Assembly: GCF_018732085.1 (NCBI RefSeq)
Contig: NZ_CP076103.1
Location: 310,001 to 374,000, forward strand
Length of the DNA stretch: 64,000 nucleotides
Direction: 5' to 3'
Source: Lysobacter capsici
GTDB lineage: Bacteria > Pseudomonadota > Gammaproteobacteria > Xanthomonadales > Xanthomonadaceae
Part shown: positions 19,352 to 28,709 of the stretch, piece by piece
How positions within the stretch are numbered: the stretch's first letter is position 1
Layout of the letters: the number at the start of each line of letters is the position of its first letter
Position numbers and translations under genes: made by a program
The notes under the pieces: generated by a model
The model's database searches: none
Seen by the model: the letters and a program-made list of their open reading frames with translations, nothing else
Told to the model about the DNA's origin: nothing

Positions 19352-19465
19352 GGTCACCGAAGATACGCTGGCGTTTGGTAGAGCGCGTGTGCGGCGCTAC
19401 ACTGAGCCCCATTATGCCCGGTCCGCCGCGACGGGCCCTGTGAGAACTCCTTGCGAGGTGTGCCG

Positions 19466-20743
19466 ATGCGCCAAAACCGTCCCGTCGCCGTGCTCGGTGG
19501 CGTGCGTATTCCGTTCTGCCGCCAAAACACCGCTTATGCGGATGTCGGCAACCTGGGCATGTCGGTGCGCACCTTGGGCGCGTTGGTCGAGAAGTTCGGC
19601 CTGCACGGCCAGCAGCTCGGCGAAGTGGCGATGGGCGCGGTGATCAAGCACAGCAGCGACTGGAACCTCGGCCGCGAGGCCGCGCTGTCCTCGGGCCTGT
19701 CGCCGCTGACCCCGGGCATCACCCTGCAGCGCGCCTGCGGCACCTCGCTCGACTCGATCATCACCATCGCCAACAAGATCGCGGTCGGCCAGATCGAGGC
19801 CGGCATCGGCGGCGGTTCGGACACCACCTCCGACGTGCCGATCGTGTACGGCAAGAGCCTGCGCCGGCGTCTGCTGGAAGCCGCGCGCGCGCGTAGCACC
19901 AAGGACAAGATCGCCGCGTTCAAGGGCTTCCACCTGCGCGAACTCAAGCCCGAGTTCCCCGGCGTGGCCGAGCCGCGCACCGGCAAGAGCATGGGCGAGC
20001 ACTGCGAGGACATGGCCAAGCAGTGGAACATCTCGCGCGATTCGCAGGACGAATGGGCGCTGTCGTCGCACCTCAAGCTGGTCGCGGCCTACGAGCGCGG
20101 GTTCTTCGACGATCTGGTGGTGAGTTTCCGCGGGGTGTCGCGCGACAACAACCTGCGCGCCGACAGCACCCTGGAAAAGCTCGCGACCTTGAAGCCGGCG
20201 TTCGACAAGACCTCCGGGCGCGGCACCCTGACGGCGGCGAATTCCACCCCGCTGACCGACGGCGCGTCGGCCTGCCTGCTGGCTTCGGAGGAATGGGCGC
20301 AGGCGCATAACCACGAAGTGCTGTGCTACCTGCGCGACGCGCAGGTCGCGGCGGTCGACTTCGTCCACGGCGAGGGCCTGCTGATGGCGCCGACCGTGGC
20401 GGTGCCGGAAATGCTCAAGCGCAACGGTCTGACCTTGCAGGATTTCGACATCTACGAAATCCACGAAGCCTTCGCCGCGCAAGTGCTGTGCACGCTGCGC
20501 GCGTGGGAGAGCGAGGACTACTGCAAGACCCGCCTGGGCCTGGACGCGCCGCTGGGCCGGATCGACCCGGCCAAGATCAACCCGAACGGCTCCTCGCTGG
20601 CGGCCGGCCACCCGTTCGCCGCGACCGGTGCGCGCATCGTCGCGACCGCGGCGAAGGAATTGAAGCAGCGCGGTGGTGGGCGTTGTTTGATTTCGATCTG
20701 CACCGCCGGCGGCATGGGCGTGGTGGCGATTCTGGAGCGGTAA
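19466..20743 (+). CDS. Acetyl-CoA C-acyltransferase (thiolase)
   Basis: 425 residues, typical thiolase length. Nucleophilic Cys91 sits in LQRACGTSLDS; other active-site motifs are EIHEAFAAQV, NPNGSSLAAGHPFAATGA and the second cysteine in SICTAGGMG. It cleaves or forms 3-ketoacyl-CoA in fatty-acid beta-oxidation or acetoacetyl-CoA metabolism. The extended loop (KSLRRRLLEAARARS) and overall order resemble the long-chain FadI-type enzymes, but no FadJ partner is adjacent. The ATG at 19466 follows GCGAGG at a good distance. Confidence 0.92.
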   Translation: MRQNRPVAVLGGVRIPFCRQNTAYADVGNLGMSVRTLGALVEKFGLHGQQLGEVAMGAVIKHSSDWNLGREAALSSGLSPLTPGITLQRACGTSLDSIITIANKIAVGQIEAGIGGGSDTTSDVPIVYGKSLRRRLLEAARARSTKDKIAAFKGFHLRELKPEFPGVAEPRTGKSMGEHCEDMAKQWNISRDSQDEWALSSHLKLVAAYERGFFDDLVVSFRGVSRDNNLRADSTLEKLATLKPAFDKTSGRGTLTAANSTPLTDGASACLLASEEWAQAHNHEVLCYLRDAQVAAVDFVHGEGLLMAPTVAVPEMLKRNGLTLQDFDIYEIHEAFAAQVLCTLRAWESEDYCKTRLGLDAPLGRIDPAKINPNGSSLAAGHPFAATGARIVATAAKELKQRGGGRCLISICTAGGMGVVAILER

Positions 20744-20756
20744 GTTCCGCCGTTCC

Positions 20757-20970
20757 CTGCTCCCGCTTGCGGCGACCGAAGGGAGTGCAGAGCTGAGAAA
20801 GTGCCCGAAGGGCGGATGAGGGCGCGTAGTGCCGCAAATGGCTGACCTCGCAAACCCTCACCCTGGCCGCACCCCGGCCCAAACGCATGGCGTTTGGGCG
20901 TTCGCGGGCGCGCGAGCCAGTGGCTCGCAAGCGGCACCCGCTCACCCCGCAAAGCGGGAGAGGGAGCAAA
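20757..20970. repeat. Dispersed extragenic repeat, CTCACCC family, copy 1
   Basis: Contains GGGCGGATGAGGGCGCG, CTCACCC, GGCCCAAACGCATGGCGTTT and GGCTCGCAAG ending in CGGGAGAGGG. The same order of blocks occurs at 33152-33340. Internal short palindromes (AAACGCATGGCGTTT) suggest RNA structure. Confidence 0.75.
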
Positions 20971-20977
20971 ATGCCGC

Positions 20978-21014
20978 AGCTCATAGCTCATAGCTCATAG
21001 CTCATAGCTCATAG
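20978..21014. repeat. Heptanucleotide tandem repeat AGCTCAT x5
   Basis: Five perfect copies of AGCTCAT plus two bases, ending 14 bases before the sulfatase stop codon on the minus strand. Confidence 0.95.
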
Positions 21015-21027
21015 CAGTAGCTAGATC

Positions 21028-22488
21028 TCAGGCAGCCGGCCCGCCGCGACTCGTCCCGGCGATGTACTGCGGCGGCCACCCCGCCGGCGTCGTGCCCTTT
21101 TTCTTCATCTGTATCGCCAACTCGGCGTCCAGTGCCGCCTGCTGATCGGCGTAATCGGGATTGCCGGCCAGGTTGGTGTTCTGCTGCGGATCGGCGGACA
21201 GGTCGTACAGCTCCCAATCGCCGCCCTGGCTCTGCGCGCCCGCGGCCGGCGCATACACCGCATACGTCCACTGCGCCGAACGGATCGCGCGGATCACGCT
21301 CGGTCCGTTGCCGCCGATGTCGTCGTAGGTGTAATGCACATAGTCCTGCACGCCGGTGCCGCTGCCTTCGAGCACCGGGCTCAGGTCGGTGCCGGCCAGG
21401 CCGGGGAATTGCGAGCTCACGCCGAGCAGGTTGGCCAGGGTCGGCAACAGGTCGACCGAACTGGCCAGCGCCTGCGTGCTTTGCGGCTGCGGCCACGCGA
21501 TGGGATTGGAGAACAGCAGCGGCACGTGGATGGCTTCGTCGTAGGCGTTGACGAATTTTTCGACCATGCCGTGCGACAGGCCCAGTTCGCCGTGGTCGGC
21601 GAACCGCACGATCAAGGTCCGATCGATCTGTGCGGCGCTCATCGCAGCGAGGATCTGCTGGATCTGCGAATCCACATAACCGACCAGGTACGCATAGAAA
21701 TCGACGAAGTCCTGCTCGCTCGCGCCATCGTCGCCGCTCATCTGGGCGAAGGTGTAGCTCGATTGCGCGCGCGGCTTGGTCGACAGGTTCTCGTCGGCGT
21801 TGAGCGGGATCGGCGCGGCGGCGGCGCGATACGTCGTCGGGTCGTAATAGCTCGCGGCCTGGTTGAGATAACCCAGATGCACGTCGTGCGGATTGACCAG
21901 CGACACCGCCAGGCAATACGGCTCGGCCGGCGGCGCGGCGAGGAAGTTCAGCGCATCGGCGAGGTAGCGCTGATCGTTCTGGTTGGGCGCGCCGGGCGTG
22001 ACCGGTCCGGTATCGAGGGTGCCGCCGCCGAGGAAGGTGGCGTTCAAGCTGATGCCGGCGTCGTTCGGGTCCCAGGTCGCGAAGCCCCACTGCGCGAGTT
22101 CGTCGTCCTGCGTGCCCGGTTCGTTGCTGCCGAGCAGGTGCCACTTGCCGATCCAGTAGCAACCGTAGCCCGCGGCCTTGAGCACGCTGGCCAGATTGGG
22201 AAACCGCGAAGGCAGCGGCAGGGCCGCGCCGCCGGTGTGGGTGCAACCGGTGACCGCCGGGTACTGGCTGGTCAGGAACGTCGCGCGGCTCGGCGAGCAC
22301 ATGCACGCGCCGGTGAACGCGGCCTGGAAATCGATCCCGTTGGCGGCGAGCTGGCGCATCGCCGGCATCGCCGCGGCGAGCGTGGGTTGGTACGACGCCG
22401 GCCATTGCAGCAGGCTGCGTTCCTGGTCGGTGATGATCAGCAGCAGGTTGGGTCGGTTGCCGTTCGAAAACAGATCGCTCAGGGCCAT
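21028..22488 (-). CDS. Sulfatase-family arylsulfatase/phosphohydrolase
   Basis: 486 residues. Alkaline-phosphatase superfamily sulfatase: N-terminal NLLLIITDQER metal-binding strand, formylglycine signature CSPSRATFLTS, GYGCYWIGKWHL, SLVNPHDVHLG, and the second metal site FADHGELGLSHG. It hydrolyses sulfate (or phosphate) esters. The cysteine of CSPSR would be converted to formylglycine by a maturase. The start at 22488 is chosen over a longer frame because GGAG lies eight bases upstream. No signal peptide is seen at that start. Divergent from the gene at 22629. Confidence 0.92.
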   Translation of the reverse strand: MALSDLFSNGNRPNLLLIITDQERSLLQWPASYQPTLAAAMPAMRQLAANGIDFQAAFTGACMCSPSRATFLTSQYPAVTGCTHTGGAALPLPSRFPNLASVLKAAGYGCYWIGKWHLLGSNEPGTQDDELAQWGFATWDPNDAGISLNATFLGGGTLDTGPVTPGAPNQNDQRYLADALNFLAAPPAEPYCLAVSLVNPHDVHLGYLNQAASYYDPTTYRAAAAPIPLNADENLSTKPRAQSSYTFAQMSGDDGASEQDFVDFYAYLVGYVDSQIQQILAAMSAAQIDRTLIVRFADHGELGLSHGMVEKFVNAYDEAIHVPLLFSNPIAWPQPQSTQALASSVDLLPTLANLLGVSSQFPGLAGTDLSPVLEGSGTGVQDYVHYTYDDIGGNGPSVIRAIRSAQWTYAVYAPAAGAQSQGGDWELYDLSADPQQNTNLAGNPDYADQQAALDAELAIQMKKKGTTPAGWPPQYIAGTSRGGPAA

Positions 22489-22628
22489 GTCGGTCGCTCC
22501 GTGGGATGCACGCTCAAACGCGCGCAACGGCGCCGGCAGGACGGCCACGGCCGCCGCGCGTCGGCCAGGCGCATACAGGCACTGCGCGCTCGGGCAATAT
22601 GTGCGCACCGTCACGACAAGGAGCTGTC

Positions 22629-23366
22629 ATGCGCCGTCACTTCCCCTGCGTCCTCGCCCTGCTCGCCGCCACGCTGCTGCCGCTGTCGGCCGCGGCGATG
22701 ACCTTTGCCGAACAATCGTTCGTCTGCCCGATCGACGGCCAGACCTTTTCCACGCGGGTAATGAGCTCGGGCACCTCGTTCGGCTCGTACTTCGATACCC
22801 AGCGCTTCGGCCCGATCGCCTCGCCCGCGCCGCTGCCGATGTGCCCGGGCAACGGGTTCATCGTGATCGACGAGAACCGCAGCTACAGCGAGGCCGAACT
22901 GGTCAAGTTGCGCGCGTTCGTGGCGTCGGACGACTACCGCGGCTGGGTCGCGAACGACACGCCGTACTACCGATTGGCCAAGCAGATGGCCTGGTCGGGC
23001 GAATCGCCCGACCGCGTCGCCGGGGTATTGCTGCAGGCCACCTGGGAAGCCGGCAGCAAACGCTATCCGCGCTACGCCGCCGAGGCGCTGGAGGCGATGC
23101 AGCAACGCGCCGCGCGCGAAGCGGGGACCGATCAGGCGTACCACACGCGCATGCTGATCGGCGAATTGCAGCGTCGGCTGGGACGCTTCGATCAGGCCCA
23201 GGCGACGTTCGACGCGTTGCGCGGCGACCGCGCGTTCCCGGGCAAGCAGGACGAGGACACCGCCGTCTACATGCGCAAGGTGCTCGACGCGCAGTTGCAG
23301 CTGATCCGTTCGCGCAGCGTGGCGCATGCGCGCCTGGACGAGGACGGCACGATCGTCGATTTCTGA
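22629..23366 (+). CDS. Exported hypothetical protein with helical-repeat C-terminal half
   Basis: 245 residues. AAGGAG precedes the ATG. Signal peptide MRRHFPCVLALLAATLLPLS (cleavage after AAA), then a cysteine motif FVCPIDGQTFSTRV with a second cysteine in PLPMCPGNGF, possibly a small metal-binding or disulfide fold reminiscent of DUF2225. The C-terminal half is helical, TPR-like (LLQATWEAGSKRYPRYAAEA, GELQRRLGRFDQAQATFDAL). Probably periplasmic. The exact function is unknown. Confidence 0.75.
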   Translation: MRRHFPCVLALLAATLLPLSAAAMTFAEQSFVCPIDGQTFSTRVMSSGTSFGSYFDTQRFGPIASPAPLPMCPGNGFIVIDENRSYSEAELVKLRAFVASDDYRGWVANDTPYYRLAKQMAWSGESPDRVAGVLLQATWEAGSKRYPRYAAEALEAMQQRAAREAGTDQAYHTRMLIGELQRRLGRFDQAQATFDALRGDRAFPGKQDEDTAVYMRKVLDAQLQLIRSRSVAHARLDEDGTIVDF

Positions 23367-23508
23367 TCGATGCTTGGCGGCTGAGAGTTCGCGCCGCGGA
23401 CGAGCGCGGCGCGATGCGCGAACGCGATCCGATGGTTGCTCGATCGCCCCGTGCCTGCGGCGATCAGGACCCGCGCCGACGCCAACGCGCCGGCACGGAT
23501 CGCCGCGA

Positions 23509-24894
23509 TCAGGCCATGCTGCGCGCCGGATTGCGTTGCTGTTCGGCCTGCTGCTCTTGCTGCAGCGCCGCCTGCTGCTGCGTCGGTTGCGGCGGATTCA
23601 TCGCCAGCGCCTGGAACGATTGCTCGACCTTGGTCTCCATCGCCTCGCGGGTGTTGGTATGCGCGCGCTGGCTGGCCGGGTCGGTCGGATCGCCGCGCAC
23701 CACGAACACGTTCTCGCCGGCGCCGAGCCGCTCGGTGCCGCGGCTGAGCACGACCGCATCGACCCGATCGAAGCGGTTGTCGCTGGCGAGCTGGGTCAGG
23801 CGCGCGGTCAGGCGTTCGCTGCCTTCGTCGTAGCTGCGGCCGTGCGCCGCGTCCAGGCGCTGCACGCCGTCGCGGCATTGGCAGTACAGCGAGTGCTGCG
23901 GATGGTCGGCGCGGCGCGGGTCGAACGGCGCCGGTTCGTTGCCGCCGCCGCGATCGCCGTAGTCGCCGTAGTCGGCGCGGGCCAGTTGCACCCGCGCCTC
24001 GCCGCGTCCGGGTTCGCGCGCCGGTTCGCCGGCGTCGGACAGCACCGCGGGACTGCGCATGAGCGGCCGGCCGCGGTTGGGATCGGCCGGATGGAAATCG
24101 TCGCGCATCTCCTGCCGGTGCAGGCGCACCGCGCGGGCATCGTTGAGTTCGGCGATCAGGGCGCGGTCGGTGACCGTGCGCGACGCGCCCATGCCTTCGT
24201 CCGGCCCGGAGATCTGCGCCGATTCGGTCCAGGTGCGATGACGCGCGCTGTATTCGTAGACCATCGGCGAGCGCTGGATGCGGTCCGGGTCGAGGTTGGA
24301 TTCGCTGCTCATCGCGGTGGCGCGCACCGCGGCCAGGCGACCGGTGTAGGTCGTGGCTTCGCCCGGGGGCAGGTTGCGACCGATGTCGTACAAGGTGTTG
24401 GCGGTACGGCCCAGGCCGAGCGCGCCGTTGTCGAGCATGTGATCCCACACGCGTTCGACTTCGGCCTCGCCGTGGGTGCGGCGCGCGCCTTCGAGCAACT
24501 GCCGCGGCGTCCAGGCATTGGGATTGATCCCGGCCTGGGTGAAGGATTGATCGTGGGCGCGCTGGACATCGCGCGCGGGCAGGTTCAAGGCCAGTTCGGG
24601 ATGGCCTTCGCGCACGTGCTCGCGGCGCATCGCCAGGTCGCGGGTGATCAGGTCGACGCCGAACCGCTCCCAGTCGCGCTCGCTCATCTCGCGCCCGTCG
24701 CTGCGCGCGCGCATGTCGGCATGCAGGTTGGCGACCCGGCCGGGCGCGTTGTCGTTGCGCACCACGCCGAGCGCGAGCGTGCCGTAGCCGTCGTTGCCCG
24801 GGTGCTGGGCGAGGTAGTTCCAGTACAGCTCGCGATTTCCCTGCTGGGCGTAGTGCCCCAGGATGGTGAGGTCGCGTTCGTTCAATCCGCTCAT
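23509..24894 (-). CDS. Type IV secretion antibacterial effector with XVIPCD tail (X-Tfe)
   Basis: 461 residues, no signal peptide. The C-terminal 133 residues (from about 329) fit the Xanthomonadales VirD4-interacting conserved domain: DHPQHSLYCQCRDGVQRLDA, a SERLTARL-type helix, DRVDAVVLSRG, NVFVVRGDPTDP, then a Gln-rich tail (QQQAALQQEQQAEQQ). In this family the tail delivers toxins through the X-T4SS into rival bacteria. The N-terminal part (about 1-230, LTILGHYAQQGNRELYWNYL, YGTLALGVVRNDN) has no recognised catalytic motif, so the toxic activity is unknown. A lipoprotein gene directly upstream is the likely immunity gene. The secretion machinery itself is not in the window. Confidence 0.85.
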   Translation of the reverse strand: MSGLNERDLTILGHYAQQGNRELYWNYLAQHPGNDGYGTLALGVVRNDNAPGRVANLHADMRARSDGREMSERDWERFGVDLITRDLAMRREHVREGHPELALNLPARDVQRAHDQSFTQAGINPNAWTPRQLLEGARRTHGEAEVERVWDHMLDNGALGLGRTANTLYDIGRNLPPGEATTYTGRLAAVRATAMSSESNLDPDRIQRSPMVYEYSARHRTWTESAQISGPDEGMGASRTVTDRALIAELNDARAVRLHRQEMRDDFHPADPNRGRPLMRSPAVLSDAGEPAREPGRGEARVQLARADYGDYGDRGGGNEPAPFDPRRADHPQHSLYCQCRDGVQRLDAAHGRSYDEGSERLTARLTQLASDNRFDRVDAVVLSRGTERLGAGENVFVVRGDPTDPASQRAHTNTREAMETKVEQSFQALAMNPPQPTQQQAALQQEQQAEQQRNPARSMA

Positions 24895-24932
24895 CGTGTG
24901 GTCTTCCTTGCTGTCGTCTTGGTCGCGCCGGG

Positions 24933-25781
24933 TCAGGGCGCGGCGTTGCGGTGGTACTGGTCGAACAGGCCGCGCACGCGCGCGTCGATGCGCTGCCAGT
25001 CCTTGAGGAATACCCGCAGGTATTCGACGGTGACGCGGGTGTTGTAGCGCGGCAGGATCAGGCTGTGCTCGCAGGTCGCGATCGGCGGTTCGATCTGCTT
25101 GAGCGTGTTGCCGTCGAGCGTCACGCCGTCGGGCATTTCGCGCGAGCTGCAGGTGATCACCGTGGCCAGCTTGCCCTGCGCGTCGCGCTGCACGAACCAG
25201 TCGCGATTGAGCGAGGACTCGCGCTGGCGCGCGAGGTCGACCTTGTCGCCGTGTTGCTTGAGCAGGTAGGCGTCGAACTTGCGGAAGTCCAGGTAGTAGG
25301 GCTCCAGGCCGAACACCGGTTCGCCGCGCAGGCGCAGGTCGATGTTGAGCGAGGGGTCTTCTTGCGCGGCCTGCGGCGAATCGATGTCGGAACGGAGGAT
25401 CCGCTCCAGCAAGCTGTCGAGCGGCACCCGGTCGATGAAGCTCGGGGTGATGTTGACGCCCTTGCGGAACCGGTCCTGGTCGTCGAAATACCGCTCGCCC
25501 GGCGCCAGCGGCTGCAGGTCGGGCCACTGCACGATCAGGCGCATGTTGCCTTGGAAATCCGGGCCGAGCTGGGTGTCGAAATAATTCGCGGGAATCTCGA
25601 AGCGGTGCGGGCCGAGCTTGGCCTCAACCGGTTTGTCGTTGTAGGGCGAGGCGACGGCGGCGTCCGTCATGGGTGCGGGCTCCTGGGCTGGACTGGAGGG
25701 CGGCGCCGACGATGTGCAGGCCGCCAGCGCCAGGCTGGCGGCGAGGACGAAGCTGCGGCGCTTCGGGGCCGTCGTCGTCAT
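24933..25781 (-). CDS. Lipoprotein, probable immunity protein for the adjacent T4SS effector
   Basis: 282 residues. Lipoprotein signal with lipobox LAAC (RRSFVLAASLALAACTSS). The mature protein has LGPHRFEIPANYFDTQLGPD near its start and VTVEYLRVFLKDWQRID near its end. GGAGG lies directly against the first ATG (25787) but six bases before the second, so 25781 is the better start. X-Tfe effectors are usually encoded next to a periplasmic lipoprotein inhibitor, which this matches in size, location and orientation (38-base gap, same strand, upstream of the effector). The immunity role is inferred from this context. Confidence 0.75.
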   Translation of the reverse strand: MTTTAPKRRSFVLAASLALAACTSSAPPSSPAQEPAPMTDAAVASPYNDKPVEAKLGPHRFEIPANYFDTQLGPDFQGNMRLIVQWPDLQPLAPGERYFDDQDRFRKGVNITPSFIDRVPLDSLLERILRSDIDSPQAAQEDPSLNIDLRLRGEPVFGLEPYYLDFRKFDAYLLKQHGDKVDLARQRESSLNRDWFVQRDAQGKLATVITCSSREMPDGVTLDGNTLKQIEPPIATCEHSLILPRYNTRVTVEYLRVFLKDWQRIDARVRGLFDQYHRNAAP

Positions 25782-26094
25782 GGGCATCCTCCGTTGATGC
25801 GGTGCGGATGTGCGGGCGGGGTTCGCACAGCGGGCCAGTCTAGGTGCGGCCGCGGGAGGGGTAAAGGAAGGCGCGATGCGCCGATCGCGGCTCGCATCGC
25901 TCGTGCATGACGCGATGTCCGCAGGGCCGGCGCGAACCCGACCGCCGATCCGTGACCGAGGTCGCGCCGGTTCACCAAGCTGCTCCGAAGGCACGGTTGT
26001 TGTGTCTCCATTCGCGATGGTACGGTCGATCGGCAACAAACCATACGCAAACGTATCTTAATGTGCTGAACAGTCTCTGGGAGGGGACAGCCTC
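25782..26094. other. Divergent intergenic region
   Basis: 313 bases between the lipoprotein and hydrolase genes, presumably with both promoters. An imperfect palindrome ATACGCAAACGTAT (26043-26056) lies about 40 bases before the hydrolase ATG and could be an operator. Nothing else was recognised. Confidence 0.4.
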
Positions 26095-27675
26095 ATGCGC
26101 AAGCTCGGGTCGTGGTTCGTGTCATGTCTGGTCCTGACCGTGTTCGCCGCTCCGGCGATGGCGGGTGGTTTCAAAGGCAGCTATCAACGCATTCCCGGTT
26201 GGGACGGTGCGGAAATGGGCGCCTTCGTGATGGTGCCCAAGGACCAGGGCCCGGGGCCGTTTCCGCTGCTGGTGATGCCCGCGAGCTGGGGCGCGCCGAA
26301 CCTGGAGTACGTCGGCCGCGGCGCGGTGCTCGCCGGCCAGGGCTATGTGGTGGTCAGCTACACCTCGCGCGGGTTCTACGATTCGGCCGGGCAGATCGAC
26401 ATCGCCGGGCCGGGCACGGTCGAGGACGTCAGCGCGGTGATCGACTGGGCCTTGGCGCACACCCCGTCCAACCCGGCGAAGATCGGCGCCAGCGGCATTT
26501 CCTACGGCGCCGGCATCAGCCTGCTCGCGGCCGAGCGCGATCCGCGGATCAAGGCGGTCGCGGCCCTGAGCGGCTGGGCCGACCTGGAGGCGTCGCTGTA
26601 CGCCAACCGCACCGTCAGCCAGCAAGGCGCGGCGCTGTTGGTGCTGGCCGGTTCGCTGACCGGACGGCCCGGGCCGGAACTCGCCGGCGCCACCGCGCGC
26701 ATCGCGCTCGGCGACTTCGACGGCGCGGTCAACGGCCTGTTGCCGGTGGTGCCGCAGCGCAGCCCGATCACCGACGCGGCCGCCTTGAACCGCAACGGCA
26801 CCGCGGTGTTCCTCGCCAACGCCTTCAACGACAGCCTGTTCCCGCCGGGCCAGTACATCGACTTCTACACCGGCCTGAGCGGACCCAAGCAACTGCTGTT
26901 CGCCCACGGCGACCACGCCACCGTCGAAGTGGCCGGCGCGCTGGGCCTGCCGAACGAGGTCTACACCGGCGCGGTGCGCTGGTTCGACCATCACCTCAAG
27001 GGCATCGACAACGGAGTCGAGCGCGAGCCGGCGGTGCGGCTGAAATCGCAGGACGGCGACTGGCGCGGCTATGCCGACTGGAACGCGGTGCAGACCGGTT
27101 CGACCGTGCTCGCGCTGAGCCGGCCGAGCGGCCTGATCGCGCCGACCGGCGAACTGCGCGCCACCCCGAGTACCGGCTGGAGCCATTCGATCCTGACCGG
27201 CCTGCCGACCGTCGCCGATTCGGGCATCGCCTTCGTCAGCGGTTTCCTGCAGTCGGTGCAGGTCGCGCCGCAGGCGTCGATTCCGCTGGTCCTGCGCGCC
27301 GGCGCGGGCGTGTGGCAGACGCCGATGAACTGGCTGCCGCAGCAGCTCAGCGGCATGCCGAAGCTGCACGTCACGGTGACCCCGAGCCAGTCCGAGGTCA
27401 GCCTGTTCGCCTATCTCTACAGCGTCGACCTGCTCGGCAACGGCACCTTGCTCAGCCACAAACCGTATTCGCTGCGCGGCGCGCGTCCGGGCGTGGCGCA
27501 GACCATCGATCTGCGCCTGGAAGCGACCAGCTGGGACATCCCGGCCGGCCGCCGATTGGTGTTGGTGGTCGATACCCAGGACCCGCGCTATACCAGCGCG
27601 AGCACGATCGGCGGCAGCGTGAGTTTCAGTTCGCCGGCATCGGATCCGTCGACGTTGACGGTGCCGTTGCGCTGA
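26095..27675 (+). CDS. CocE/NonD-family alpha/beta hydrolase, exported
   Basis: 526 residues. GGAGGGG precedes the ATG; the signal peptide ends APAMA. X-Pro dipeptidyl-peptidase (S15)/cocaine esterase family: nucleophile Ser136 in GISYGAG, acid in NAFNDSLFPPGQ, His in FAHGDHATVE, then the C-terminal jelly-roll domain (about 330-526, SLFAYLYSVDLLGNGTLLSH and WDIPAGRRLVLVVDTQDPRY). It probably hydrolyses ester or acyl-peptide bonds in the periplasm or outside the cell; the substrate is unknown. Single gene with its own terminator. Confidence 0.9.
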   Translation: MRKLGSWFVSCLVLTVFAAPAMAGGFKGSYQRIPGWDGAEMGAFVMVPKDQGPGPFPLLVMPASWGAPNLEYVGRGAVLAGQGYVVVSYTSRGFYDSAGQIDIAGPGTVEDVSAVIDWALAHTPSNPAKIGASGISYGAGISLLAAERDPRIKAVAALSGWADLEASLYANRTVSQQGAALLVLAGSLTGRPGPELAGATARIALGDFDGAVNGLLPVVPQRSPITDAAALNRNGTAVFLANAFNDSLFPPGQYIDFYTGLSGPKQLLFAHGDHATVEVAGALGLPNEVYTGAVRWFDHHLKGIDNGVEREPAVRLKSQDGDWRGYADWNAVQTGSTVLALSRPSGLIAPTGELRATPSTGWSHSILTGLPTVADSGIAFVSGFLQSVQVAPQASIPLVLRAGAGVWQTPMNWLPQQLSGMPKLHVTVTPSQSEVSLFAYLYSVDLLGNGTLLSHKPYSLRGARPGVAQTIDLRLEATSWDIPAGRRLVLVVDTQDPRYTSASTIGGSVSFSSPASDPSTLTVPLR

Positions 27676-27695
27676 TTTTGGTGCGATAGGGTGGC

Positions 27696-27730
27696 AAACG
27701 AAACGGCGCTTTGATGCGCCGTTTTCGTTT
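27696..27730 (+). terminator. Intrinsic terminator of the CocE-type hydrolase gene
   Basis: AAACGAAACGGCGC, loop TTTGAT and GCGCCGTTTTCGTTT form a long stem starting 20 bases after the stop, with a T-rich distal arm. The symmetrical A/T flanks would allow it to work in both directions. Confidence 0.85.
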
Positions 27731-27801
27731 GGGTTGTTGCGAGGCCGGCGTGAGGGGTTCGATGGGTGATGCGTGTCGTCGGCGAGGTTACGTCGAAGCC
27801 C

Positions 27802-28530
27802 CTGTAGGAGCGGCGCAAGCCGCGACCGCGCCATCACGACAACTTCGAAGCCTGCGCAGTAGCCGCAATTCGCGGTCGCGGCTTGCGCCGCTCCTACAGG
27901 TAGGCCATGTGGCTTTTTCCTCATTTCAGTCGTCGCTTCCAGCGCTGCGAAGCCTCTAACTCGCGTTAGCAAACGCACACCCGGAGGGCGGCGTGCAGGA
28001 TGCACGCCGTGCGCCACCGGGACATGGATGTCCCGTGTGGCGCATGCTCGCGTCTGCTCCGCACTTGCGGGCACTTGATTCAAGAAAAAGCGTTTTTCTT
28101 TGGTTACCTTTCTTTTGTCGCTTTTGACAAAAGAAAGTAACTCGGCCGCTTGCGGACGAAAGCTGTTGCCTTTGCCTCAAAGGCTCTAGAGCTTAAAAGC
28201 TCTAAAGCTTTAAGAGCTGCAAGCAGGATCAAAAGCTTCCGCCACTAAAGCGGCGGGTCACTTTCTTTTGTCAGAAGCGACAAAAGAAAGGTAACCAAAG
28301 AAAAACGCTTTTTTGTGAATCAAGAGCCCGCAAGTGCGGGGCAGACGCGGGCACGCGCCACACGGGACATCCATGTCCCGGTGGCGCGCGACGCGCATCC
28401 CTGCGCGTCGCCCTCCGGGTGTGCTTTTGTTCTCGCGAGTTACGAGCCTCGCAGCGCTGGAAATGAAACCTGACTTCAGGTGAGAGCCATATGGCCTACC
28501 TGTAGGAGCGGCGCAAGCCGCGACCGCGGG
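27802..28530. repeat. Nested giant palindrome with REP-type outer arms
   Basis: The roughly 1-kb gap between the hydrolase and hemY holds no gene. The outermost element is CTGTAGGAGCGGCGCAAGCC.. facing its complement at 27802-27900, with a third arm at 28499-28530. Inside lie arms of about 170 bases (about 27974-28146 and 28250-28424) containing GGGACATGGATGTCCCG, AAAGCGTTTTTCTTTGGTTA and TTTTGTCGCTTTTGACAAAA against their complements. Even the bases between the outer and inner arms (TTCCAGCGCTGCGAAGCCTC) are mirrored. The whole could fold into one very long imperfect hairpin. Confidence 0.9.
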
Positions 28531-28660
28531 ACTACGACAACGTCGCAACGTATTCGTAGGAGTGCTACCCAACAACAGCCCGCGACACGCCAAACATCAG
28601 CCGCGATCCGACCCAATCGTCGGCGTCCGCATCAACGCCAAACACCTCCGCCAAAAACAA

Positions 28661-28685
28661 AACGGCCGCCCCGAAGGCGGCCGTT
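28661..28685 (-). terminator. Intrinsic terminator of the hem operon
   Basis: On the minus strand AACGGCCGCC, loop TTCGG and GGCGGCCGTT run into TTTGTTTTTGG. It lies 25 bases past the hemY stop. Confidence 0.85.
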
Positions 28686-28709
28686 CCGGCGTACAAGCGG
28701 CGACTCGAC

